Source of the DNA: Novosphingopyxis baekryungensis DSM 16222
GTDB taxonomy: Bacteria > Pseudomonadota > Alphaproteobacteria > Sphingomonadales > Sphingomonadaceae
DNA: 64,000 nt
Assembly: GCF_000420305.1 (NCBI RefSeq)
Contig: NZ_ATUR01000002.1
Coordinates: 496,001 to 560,000, forward strand
Direction of reading: 5' to 3'
Below the pieces are notes generated by a model. It did not search any database, had not been told where the DNA came from, and worked only from the letters and a program-made list of their open reading frames with translations. The translations under genes were made by a program, and so were the position numbers. This document shows positions 19,189 to 26,007 of this stretch, piece by piece; positions within the stretch are counted from its first letter, which is position 1; each line of letters starts with the position of its first letter.

Positions 19189-19215
19189 TTCCTCCTCATA
19201 AAATCAGAGGAGGAA
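19189..19215 (+). promoter_or_regulatory. Hairpin sequestering the Shine-Dalgarno site of the M48 protease gene
   Basis: TTCCTCCTC (19189-19197) is the exact complement of GAGGAGGAA (19207-19215), with a nine-base A/T-rich loop. The right arm is the strong ribosome-binding site of the gene starting at 19221. In mRNA the site would be fully base-paired, so translation should need melting or a trans factor. The arrangement resembles an RNA thermometer, but that role is inferred. Confidence 0.7.
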
Positions 19216-19220
19216 TAACG

Positions 19221-20714
19221 ATGCGTTTCTATCGTGGAATTTTGGCGAGCGGCGTGGCCGCGCTTTCCCTTACGGCTTGCACCAGCACCGGCTATAGCGA
19301 TCCGATCACGGCTGGCGATCCGGTCTCGGTCCAGCCGGTGACCCCGCAGGCGCGGCAGCAAGGGCAGCAGGCATATAGCGAAATCGTCCCGCAATTTGGC
19401 GGTTTGTATACCCAGGGCAATGAAGCTGGCTATGTCACCAATGTCGGCCGCAAGATTGCCGTGCAGTCTGGCCTTGCCGGCAGCGAAAGCGCGTTCACGA
19501 TCTCGCTGCTCAATTCGCCGGTCAACAACGCCTTCGCCACCCCGGGTGGTTATGTGTACATCACGCGGCAACTTGTGGCGCTTGCCAATGACGAGGCCGA
19601 AATGGCTGGCGTGCTTGGCCATGAAGTAGGCCATGTCGCTGCCGATCATGCCGGCGATCGTCAAAAGGCTTCCTCCCGCGCCGGTCTGGCCGGAATCCTG
19701 GGCCAGGTCGTCGGCGGCCTGTTGGGCGATAGTGGCCTGCTCGGCTCCCTTGGTGGTGCGATCCAGAATTACGCGCCGGCTGTGGCGCAGCTTTATACAT
19801 TGAGCTATTCGCGCGGGCAGGAGGAACAGGCGGACGATCTTGGCATCCGTTACCTCTCGCAGGCTGGCTATGATCCCACGGCGCTGTCCGACATGCTGGG
19901 GTCTCTGGCTGCGCAGACGGTGATTGATCAGCGTGCAGCGGGGCAAGATGCCCGCTCGGTACCGGAATGGGCCAGCACCCACCCCGATCCGGCACGCCGC
20001 GTCGTGCGCGCGCAGCAGATCGCGCAGACCTATGCACCGGGCGGTCTGCGCAACCGGGCGCAGCATCTCGCGACCATCGACGGTCTGCTATACGGGGACG
20101 ATCCGAAACAGGGTGTGATCGAGGGGCAAAACTTCCTGCACCCTGATCTGCGGCTGCAGTTCTCGGTGCCGCAGGGCTATGGCATGAGCAACAGTGCCAG
20201 CGCGGTATCGATCCAGGGCCAGAACGGTCAGGCGCAGTTCACGACCGCTCCATTCAGTGGCGATCTGTCCAATTATATCACCAGCGCACTGCAGAAGATC
20301 GCCGGGAATACGCAGCTGCAGGCCGGTCAGGTGCAACGCACCACGGTAAACGGTATTCCCGCCGCTTATCAGGTGGCGCGTGCCAATACGCAAAATGGGC
20401 AGGTGGATGTAACCGTGTTCGCGTACCAGTTCTCGGGCACGCAGGCGTATCATTTCGTCACGATCACGCCGGTCGGCAGCAATGCCTTTGCGCCGATGTT
20501 CCAGAGCATGTCACGCCTCAGCGCGCAGGATGCCGCCAGGATCACGCCGCGTCGTATCGACATCGTGACGGCGCAGAGCGGCGATACTGTAACCAGCCTC
20601 GCACGGCGCATGGCCTATAGCAATTTGCAGGCGGAACGCTTCATGGCCCTGAACGGCATGACCGGAAACACGGCGCTCCAGGCGGGGCAGCAGTATAAGA
20701 TTGTAGTCAGGTAA
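19221..20714 (+). CDS. M48 family metalloprotease lipoprotein with C-terminal LysM-like domain
   Basis: A 497-residue envelope zinc protease related to BepA/LoiP, which do outer-membrane quality control. The signal ends in a lipobox (LTAC). The catalytic motif is HEVGH, followed by the third-ligand region EEQADDLGIRYL. The last 50 residues (from VTAQSGDTVTSLARRM) look like a LysM or SPOR-like cell-wall-binding unit. The ATG at 19221 is fixed by an unusually strong AGGAGGAA site that lies in a hairpin. Confidence 0.88.
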   Translation: MRFYRGILASGVAALSLTACTSTGYSDPITAGDPVSVQPVTPQARQQGQQAYSEIVPQFGGLYTQGNEAGYVTNVGRKIAVQSGLAGSESAFTISLLNSPVNNAFATPGGYVYITRQLVALANDEAEMAGVLGHEVGHVAADHAGDRQKASSRAGLAGILGQVVGGLLGDSGLLGSLGGAIQNYAPAVAQLYTLSYSRGQEEQADDLGIRYLSQAGYDPTALSDMLGSLAAQTVIDQRAAGQDARSVPEWASTHPDPARRVVRAQQIAQTYAPGGLRNRAQHLATIDGLLYGDDPKQGVIEGQNFLHPDLRLQFSVPQGYGMSNSASAVSIQGQNGQAQFTTAPFSGDLSNYITSALQKIAGNTQLQAGQVQRTTVNGIPAAYQVARANTQNGQVDVTVFAYQFSGTQAYHFVTITPVGSNAFAPMFQSMSRLSAQDAARITPRRIDIVTAQSGDTVTSLARRMAYSNLQAERFMALNGMTGNTALQAGQQYKIVVR

Positions 20715-20732
20715 CTGCACAGCGCGCAAAAA

Positions 20733-20759
20733 AGGCGGCGGCACATCGTGCCGCCGCCT
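20733..20759. terminator. Bidirectional terminator between the M48 protease and Flp pilin genes
   Basis: A perfect 12-base stem, AGGCGGCGGCAC (20733-20744) and GTGCCGCCGCCT (20748-20759), with a three-base loop. A run of A on the left becomes a T run for leftward transcription, so it ends the pilin transcript efficiently. It probably also slows rightward transcription from the protease gene. Confidence 0.85.
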
Positions 20760-20785
20760 CTTCACGCAAACTAACGTCGCGACTA

Positions 20786-20965
20786 TTACGTCGTAGGCGC
20801 CTTCGCCGTGAGCGAGTTGTTCACGGTGTTGAACGTGTTGTTCAGGTTGGTGCCCAGCGACGTCATCGCGGTGATGGCTGCTACGGCGATGAGCGCTGCG
20901 ATCAGGCCATATTCAATGGCCGTCGCGCCCTCTTCATTCTTGATAAGCTTCTTGAAATTCTTCAC
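20786..20965 (-). CDS. Flp/Fap type pilin (GTG start)
   Basis: A 59-residue Flp-family type IVb pilin. It begins with GTG at 20965 after a clear AAGGAG site. The leader contains the prepilin peptidase signature (EEGATAIEYGLIAALIA): cleavage after Gly-Ala and the conserved Glu-Tyr pair, then a hydrophobic helix. The C-terminus is Asn/Thr-rich. No Tad assembly genes are in the window. A second, different pilin gene lies 98 bases upstream on the same strand. Confidence 0.88.
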   Translation of the reverse strand: MKNFKKLIKNEEGATAIEYGLIAALIAVAAITAMTSLGTNLNNTFNTVNNSLTAKAPTT

Positions 20966-21063
20966 GTCTGATCTCCTTGCGTCTGCTCTGAAAGCTCCCC
21001 GTCAAACCGGATATGCATGTGGTCCAACGCTTCTAATGTTGGCAGAAAAGCGATAATTTTTTC

Positions 21064-21255
21064 TTAAGAGGGCTGGGCCTTTCCGGTGGCGGCCACAATG
21101 TCCGTGGAAACGCCGTTCCAAATGCCGATGGTGGTATCGCTCATGGCCGCCATACTGGCGATCATGGCGATGACGACCAGAGACGCAATCAACCCATATT
21201 CGACGGCGGTCGCACCGTCCTCTTCACGGGTCAGTCGATCGATCAGCGTTTTCAT
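21064..21255 (-). CDS. Second Flp/Fap type pilin
   Basis: A 63-residue Flp-family prepilin. The signature REEDGATAVEYGLIASL includes the processing site and the Glu-Tyr motif, followed by a hydrophobic segment. It differs clearly from the neighbouring pilin in its mature C-terminus (SDTTIGIWNGVSTDI), so this is an old duplication rather than a recent copy. It is divergent from mutT. Confidence 0.88.
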   Translation of the reverse strand: MKTLIDRLTREEDGATAVEYGLIASLVVIAMIASMAAMSDTTIGIWNGVSTDIVAATGKAQPS

Positions 21256-21308
21256 GAACGTTTCTGCCTGGCCAGGAGTTTTGAACGCCCAAAGCCTCGC
21301 AAATTAAC

Positions 21309-21764
21309 ATGAAGAAGGAATTAAATCTGACTGCGGAACAGAGCAAAAAAACCGTCGCACTGTTGGTGGTCGCCGGCGCGCTGATTGACGCCGACGGAAA
21401 CATCCTGCTGCAACAACGCCCGGCTGGCAGCGACCATGCCGGGCTGTGGGAATTCCCCGGCGGAAAGGTTGAGGCAGGCGAAACGGCAGCACAGGCCCTA
21501 GGCCGCGAACTTTGCGAGGAGATCGGCATAAAAATAGACCCGGCTGCCATATCGGAGCTGGGATTCGCCGACGAACCGCTTGGTCCGCGCAATCTGATTT
21601 TGCTTCTCTACGCATGCCGTCGGTGGGCGGGAACGCCCGCGCCGCTACAGGCCGGAGCGCAACTGAGCTGGTGTGCGCCGAAATCATTGTTGGATCTGCC
21701 GATGCCGCCGGCAGATCGCAAATTGCGCGGCGTGCTACTCCGCTTTCTTGCCACCACCGCCTAG
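21309..21764 (+). CDS. mutT: MutT-type 8-oxo-dGTP diphosphatase (Nudix)
   Basis: Nudix hydrolase of 151 residues that removes oxidised GTP from the nucleotide pool. The Nudix box is complete (GGKVEAGETAAQALGRELCE continuing EIGI). LWEFPGG precedes it, as in MutT, and WCAPKSLLDLPMPPADR resembles the MutT tail. Its last 30 bases overlap the 3' end of the convergent methyltransferase gene. Confidence 0.88.
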   Translation: MKKELNLTAEQSKKTVALLVVAGALIDADGNILLQQRPAGSDHAGLWEFPGGKVEAGETAAQALGRELCEEIGIKIDPAAISELGFADEPLGPRNLILLLYACRRWAGTPAPLQAGAQLSWCAPKSLLDLPMPPADRKLRGVLLRFLATTA

Positions 21765-22586
21765 CGCGTCGGCCAGCGAGACCGTAGCGCTTCCGCGCCG
21801 TGCCGGTTTCGCTTGATCGGGACTTGGCGCCCAACCGCTCAGCGCAATAATGTCCAGTTGTTCGGACGCCTTGCCGTCCGGTTCGCAGGCGGCGTTCCAA
21901 TAATCCAGAAGCCGCGCGATCCCCGCCTTTCCTGGCACAGTCCGCGGGCCGGACAGCGCATTTCCAATACCCGCCTCCCGGATGTCCTGGACCAACCGCA
22001 TGGGGTCGGCATAGCGCAAGGTAAGGCGATCGCCGTCTGCCACGGGCATGGTAAATCCTGCCCGGGCCAGCAGATCGCCAGCAGACCGCACGTCGATCTG
22101 CGGATGAATATGCGCGCCCGTCCGCGCTCCATCGGCGGCAATCATGCACCTTTTCAGCAAAGAAAGGCTGCCCGCACCGAACATCGAGCCAAGAAAAAGG
22201 CCGTCCGGACGTAATATGCGACGGAACTGGATAAAGGCCCCGGGCAGGTCGTTCACGCTGTCCAGGGTGCCAGCCGAAATAATCAGATCGAACGAGCCCG
22301 GTTCGAACGGGAGCCGATCTTCTTCGCACAAAATATCGCCCGGTTCCGCCTCCCGCTCGCTCAGCGCGGCGACCGTTATTGTCGCCTCTGCCGCAAGCGA
22401 TAGCAGCGCGCGATAGCGCGCGACCGGCCCGATGAGCAGGATGTCCGTAAAGCCCCGCGACACCGCCGAAAGACGATCCCCCAGATCCTCCGCCATCCAA
22501 CGCAGAAAGAACGAATCCTGCCCAGCCGATCTGGCACGCAGAGCGCGGCGACGCGCGCGGTCAAAGGGCTGCGGAACATCGGCCAT
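21735..22586 (-). CDS. SAM-dependent methyltransferase (class I)
   Basis: A 283-residue class I methyltransferase. LLIGPVARYRALLSL stands at the motif I position, with FDLIISAGTLDSVNDLPGAF as the motif IV/V region and LRPDGLFLGSMFG as a late strand. The overall form resembles the BioC/NDUFAF5 group, but the canonical GxGxG is relaxed (GPVAR). The substrate is unknown. It is divergent from comF by 44 bases. Confidence 0.75.
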   Translation of the reverse strand: MADVPQPFDRARRRALRARSAGQDSFFLRWMAEDLGDRLSAVSRGFTDILLIGPVARYRALLSLAAEATITVAALSEREAEPGDILCEEDRLPFEPGSFDLIISAGTLDSVNDLPGAFIQFRRILRPDGLFLGSMFGAGSLSLLKRCMIAADGARTGAHIHPQIDVRSAGDLLARAGFTMPVADGDRLTLRYADPMRLVQDIREAGIGNALSGPRTVPGKAGIARLLDYWNAACEPDGKASEQLDIIALSGWAPSPDQAKPARRGSATVSLADALGGGGKKAE

Positions 22587-22630
22587 GGCGTCTCTTGCCG
22601 GATCGCGGCGCGTGGGACAAGGTGCGGTTC

Positions 22631-23353
22631 ATGGCAAGCTGGAACCCAGTGCTGCGATATGCGGTCGATTTCGCCTTGCCACCGCGCTGCCCGGGATGCG
22701 GCTGCGTGCAGGATCGGTCGGACGCTTTTTGCCTGTCCTGCTGGCATCAGATGCGCTTTCTGTCGGCGCCCTGGTGCCATTGTTGCGGCCTGCCGTTCGA
22801 ACATGAGGTTCCTGGAGAGCCTTTATGCGGTGCCTGTCTGGCCGCGCCCCCACGGTTCGACCTGCTGCGCAGCGCGGTGGCCTATGGCGGTCTCTCCACC
22901 GAACTCGTGCTGAAACTGAAATATTCGCGCGCGCTCGGCACGGCCCGCATGATGGCGGGGCATATGGCGCGCCTGCTACCGGACATGCCGGACGATGCGC
23001 TTCTGACCCCGGTTCCGCTTCACTGGACCCGGCTGTTTGGCCGTACCTACAATCAGTCAGTTCTGATCGGTCAGGCGCTGGCCAGCCGACTGGACAGGCC
23101 GTTCCATCCCGCGCTTCTTACGCGCTGCAAGCGCACGCCGCCGCTGCGTGCCATGGGGGCCAAGGCGCGTGCCCGCGCAGTACAGGGCGCTTTCGCCATG
23201 ACCGATCGGCAGAAAGCTCTGGCAGCGGGCAGGGCAATCATTCTGGTCGATGACGTGCATACCAGCGGCGCAACCACGAGTGCATGCGCGTCATTGTTGA
23301 AACGTAACGGCGCGCGGTGGGTTGGTGTGGTGACCTGGGCAAGAGTGCTATAG
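22631..23353 (+). CDS. ComF family protein (phosphoribosyltransferase-like)
   Basis: A 240-residue protein with an N-terminal zinc-ribbon (CPGCGC, CLSCW, CHCCG, CGACL) and a phosphoribosyltransferase domain with PRPP loop IILVDDVHTSGAT. ComF proteins act in DNA uptake in some bacteria, but here the role is unproven. The ATG at 22631 is preferred; a TTG at 22595 would add 12 residues without family character. Confidence 0.85.
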   Translation: MASWNPVLRYAVDFALPPRCPGCGCVQDRSDAFCLSCWHQMRFLSAPWCHCCGLPFEHEVPGEPLCGACLAAPPRFDLLRSAVAYGGLSTELVLKLKYSRALGTARMMAGHMARLLPDMPDDALLTPVPLHWTRLFGRTYNQSVLIGQALASRLDRPFHPALLTRCKRTPPLRAMGAKARARAVQGAFAMTDRQKALAAGRAIILVDDVHTSGATTSACASLLKRNGARWVGVVTWARVL

Positions 23354-23405
23354 ACAGCACGCATTATCAGCCCAAAACGCCACAATCAGATGCAGGAAAT
23401 CGTCC

Positions 23406-23663
23406 ATGAAAAAAGTTGAAATCTACACAAAATTCACCTGCGGTTTCTGCCACCGCGCCAAGTCGCTCTTGAGCGGCAAGGGCGTGACCTTTGACGAATA
23501 TGACATCACCATGGGCGGCCCCAAGCGCGAGGAGATGCTGGAAAGGTCCGGCGGTGGCAGCACGGTGCCGCAGATTTTCATCGGCGGGGAGCATATCGGC
23601 GGGAGCGACGATCTCGCTGCGCTCGAGCGTGCCGGTAAGCTGGACGCCATGCTGGCCGACTGA
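23406..23663 (+). CDS. grxC: Glutaredoxin 3
   Basis: An 85-residue glutathione-dependent disulfide reductase. The active site is CGFC (residues 12-15) and the GSH-binding TVPQIFIGG and GGSDDL follow at normal spacing. The stop overlaps the ATG of the next gene (TGATG), so the two are co-translated. Confidence 0.95.
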   Translation: MKKVEIYTKFTCGFCHRAKSLLSGKGVTFDEYDITMGGPKREEMLERSGGGSTVPQIFIGGEHIGGSDDLAALERAGKLDAMLAD

Positions 23664-24490
23664 TGCGCCTAGCCCTGTTTCAGATGACCAGCGGCATCTG
23701 CGCCGCCGATAATGCTGCAGCCATTGCCGATGCGATGCAGGAAGCGAAAGATGGGGGCGCCCATGCTCTTCTGACCCCGGAGATGGCGTTGGTGCTCGAT
23801 CGTGACCGCGCGCGCGCGGACGTGCGGCGAGAACAGGAGTATCCAGAAGTCGCCATGTTGCAGGAACAGGCGAAGAAAACCGGCTTGTGGCTGCACCTCG
23901 GACTGCCCGTTGCCCATGGAGACAAGCGGCGCAACCGCACGCTGGTGATCAATCCCGAAGGAACGGTGGTTGCTCGCTATGACAAGATTCATCTGTTTGA
24001 CGTCGATCTCGCCAGCGGTGAAAGCTGGCGCGAATCCAATGTCTATGAGGGCGGCAGCGAGACGATCGTCGTTGCGATGGACGACCTTCAGGCCGGCCTC
24101 TCGATCTGCTATGATATACGGTTTCCGGCGCTCTACCGTGCCTTGGCAGAAGGCGGCGCCGATGTGCTGACGATCCCGGCTGCGTTCACCGTCCCCACCG
24201 GCCGCGCCCATTGGCACATTCTGGCCCGCGCCCGCGCTATCGAGACCGGTTGTTTCGTGGCCGCCTGCGCGCAATTCGGCGAGCATGAAGACGGGCGAGA
24301 AACCTATGGCCACAGTTTGGTGGTCGATCCATGGGGTCATATACTGCTCGATATGCAAGGGCAGGGCGGTGTCGGCTTTGCCGATATCGACCCGAAAGCC
24401 ATTGATCGCGCCCGCGGCCAGGTGCCGGCACTGCATAATGCCAGACCCATTGCGGCCGCCAAGGCATGCCACGCACCGCACGCCAATTGA
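23663..24490 (+). CDS. Carbon-nitrogen hydrolase (Nit1/Nit2-type amidase)
   Basis: A 275-residue nitrilase-superfamily enzyme, likely hydrolysing omega-amides or deaminated glutathione. The triad is visible: Glu40 (LLTPEMAL), Lys in YDKIHLFDVD (about 107) and Cys in SICYDIRFPALY (about 147). Coupling to glutaredoxin fits a role in glutathione repair, which is an inference. The gene ends 34 bases before the tRNA. Confidence 0.85.
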   Translation: MRLALFQMTSGICAADNAAAIADAMQEAKDGGAHALLTPEMALVLDRDRARADVRREQEYPEVAMLQEQAKKTGLWLHLGLPVAHGDKRRNRTLVINPEGTVVARYDKIHLFDVDLASGESWRESNVYEGGSETIVVAMDDLQAGLSICYDIRFPALYRALAEGGADVLTIPAAFTVPTGRAHWHILARARAIETGCFVAACAQFGEHEDGRETYGHSLVVDPWGHILLDMQGQGGVGFADIDPKAIDRARGQVPALHNARPIAAAKACHAPHAN

Positions 24491-24524
24491 CCCCCCGCCA
24501 CCCCGCCCGTAAAAGCACCACGGC

Positions 24525-24601
24525 GCGCCCGTAGCTCAGTCGGATAGAGCATCAGATTCCTAATCTGGGGGCCACAGGTTCGAATCCTGTCGGGCGCACC
24601 A
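24525..24601 (+). tRNA. tRNA-Arg (anticodon CCU)
   Basis: A complete cloverleaf. The acceptor stem GCGCCCG (24525-24531) pairs with CGGGCGC (24591-24597). The D arm is GCTC/GAGC. The anticodon stem TCAGA/TCTGG holds the loop TTCCTAA with anticodon CCT, and the T arm is ACAGG-TTCGAAT-CCTGT. The discriminator is A24598 and CCA is encoded at 24599-24601. Confidence 0.97.
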
Positions 24602-24974
24602 TTCCCATTCGATGCTGGGCATGAGTTTCGATGGCTTGCTGTCCGCACGCCCGACCGCGCGTTCCAATGAGTTTGTGGAGCCGCTGATCCGGATGAGGTC
24701 TTTGCCAGCATCGGCGGTTGCAGCACCGCAAGATAGCCGCCTTATATCAACCAACCAGACGAGGCCGTTGCTCCGCTGATCTACGAAGTCATCCGTGCCA
24801 AATGGCCTGACTACGGCCAGCAACGCTTGGTTCATCAGCGCTCCAATGGATTGAACCTTGTCGGGTGACAGCAGCGCGCGACTTTTGCAGTGGTAAGGAG
24901 AGGACGACGGATTCCAAGCAACAGGGGACGTCGGAATTGGCAAACCTACCAGATTTACATGTACACGATCTTCC
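24602..24974. other. Gene-free stretch between tRNA-Arg and the nitrate operon promoter
   Basis: About 370 bases with no convincing gene on either strand. A leftward frame (24560-25096) crosses it, but it runs through the tRNA and the leader, so I reject it. The text may be eroded coding DNA. tRNA-Arg genes are common integration sites and this stretch borders a functional island, but I see no integrase and no repeat of the tRNA 3' end nearby. Confidence 0.4.
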
Positions 24975-25005
24975 TGTTGCATCGCAGCATAGTGTTGGTT
25001 AGTCT
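24975..25005 (+). promoter_or_regulatory. Promoter and overlapping palindrome of the cobA-nirBD-nasA operon
   Basis: TGTTGCATCGCAGCA (24975-24989) is a near-palindrome also found, with perfect arms, before the leftward operon at 37103-37117. Inside it TTGCAT (24977-24982) is a plausible -35 box, followed by 17 bases and TAGTCT (25000-25005) as a weak -10. A protein bound to the palindrome would cover the -35 box. The binding protein is unknown. Confidence 0.55.
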
Positions 25006-25019
25006 CCTTACCAATCGGA

Positions 25020-25125
25020 TTCGCCCAATGTGGGGCGAAAACCTGATCCGATAAACACCGAAATTTGTAGGCAACGATGCCGCTCGACCGATCCACTTTG
25101 GATCATACGTCGTAGCGGTTTTTTT
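25020..25125 (+). promoter_or_regulatory. NasT-responsive antitermination leader (two ANTAR hairpins and a terminator)
   Basis: Hairpin P1: seven-base stem 25020-25026/25033-25039 around hexaloop AATGTG. Hairpin P2: GGC (25070-25072) and GCC (25079-25081) around hexaloop AACGAT. Both loops have A at position 1 and G at position 4, the known ANTAR-recognition pattern. The terminator stem runs 25080-25094/25100-25118 with seven Ts (25119-25125), and its 5' arm shares bases 25080-25081 with P2, so the two are mutually exclusive. NasT should stabilise P2 and permit read-through into cobA. Confidence 0.85.
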
Positions 25126-25233
25126 GCGTGCGCTTCGCCTATGCGATCGGAGATTGGCAATGCAATCCAAGAGGCACAGTTCAGCGATGTCGGAAACCCC
25201 CGCAATGGGGCTGGCATAGTGGGCACGGAGATT

Positions 25234-26007
25234 ATGATCCTGCCGGGCACGGTCTGGCTCGTGGGCGCTGGGCCGGGCGATCCGGACTTGTTAACCCGAA
25301 AGGCCGCGGGGCTCATCGCGGCTGCAGATATCGTCTTCCACGATGCGCTGGTCGGACGCGCGGTGCTCGAACTGATTTCAGCGGATGCCGATCGCGTTTC
25401 GGTTGGGAAGCGTTCGGGCCGCCATTCACAGGACCAGCGGACGATCGGCCGACTGGTCACGGACGCCGCCCGCGCCGGCAAGCGCGTGGTGAGACTCAAA
25501 GGAGGCGATCCTTCGATTTTCGGACGCGCGAGCGAAGAGATCGATGCGTGCCATTCCGCCGGTATTCCGGTGCGGATCTGCCCCGGTGTCACCGCTGCCA
25601 GCGCGGCCGCGGCCGATTTGGGGGTTTCGCTGACCCTGCGCGGTCTGGCGCGGCGCCTGACCTTCGTTACGGCGCATGTCAAAAGCGGCAGCGTGCCCGA
25701 AGTCGACTGGGCGGGGCTGGCAGATCCGCAGGCAACCCTTGCTGTCTACATGGGTAAAGCGGCGGCGCCCCATGTCTCGGCCGGACTGATCGCCGCGGGC
25801 CTGTCGCCCGATACGCCTGTCGCCCTGGTCGAGAATGCCAGCCTTCCCGGCAGGCTCGGTCTAATCACCCGCCTGGACTTGCTGCCATTGGCGGCAAAAT
25901 CGGCCTTTCGCGCCGGACCGGCGGTCATCTTGATTGGCGAAGCCTTGCGCAAGGCCGCCTCAACCCATGCAGTCATGCCGTGCGAGATGTCTTATGCAGG
26001 AGAGTAA
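25234..26007 (+). CDS. cobA: Uroporphyrinogen-III C-methyltransferase
   Basis: SAM-dependent enzyme making precorrin-2, the precursor of siroheme, the cofactor of NirB. It is 257 residues from the ATG at 25234 (CGGAG just upstream). Family motifs are VGAGPGDPDLLT (residues 10-21), LKGGDPSIFGR (about 88) and the PVRICPGVTAASAAAA region. Only the methyltransferase part is present, so the dehydrogenase/ferrochelatase steps must be supplied elsewhere. First gene after the antitermination leader. It overlaps the GAF gene by 14 bases. Confidence 0.95.
   Translation: MILPGTVWLVGAGPGDPDLLTRKAAGLIAAADIVFHDALVGRAVLELISADADRVSVGKRSGRHSQDQRTIGRLVTDAARAGKRVVRLKGGDPSIFGRASEEIDACHSAGIPVRICPGVTAASAAAADLGVSLTLRGLARRLTFVTAHVKSGSVPEVDWAGLADPQATLAVYMGKAAAPHVSAGLIAAGLSPDTPVALVENASLPGRLGLITRLDLLPLAAKSAFRAGPAVILIGEALRKAASTHAVMPCEMSYAGE

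Noticed and set aside
24975-25020. Sigma-54 (-24/-12) promoter before the nitrate operons
   Set aside because: GG and GC dinucleotides are not at the required spacing in either copy; a sigma-70-like pair fits better.
24560-25096. Leftward 178-codon frame ending inside the tRNA
   Set aside because: It would translate tRNA and structured leader sequence. Such frames next to tRNAs are a known artefact.
24960-25233. Cobalamin or other metabolite riboswitch ahead of cobA
   Set aside because: No cobalamin-box consensus is seen; the two-hairpin ANTAR leader and terminator account for the structure.
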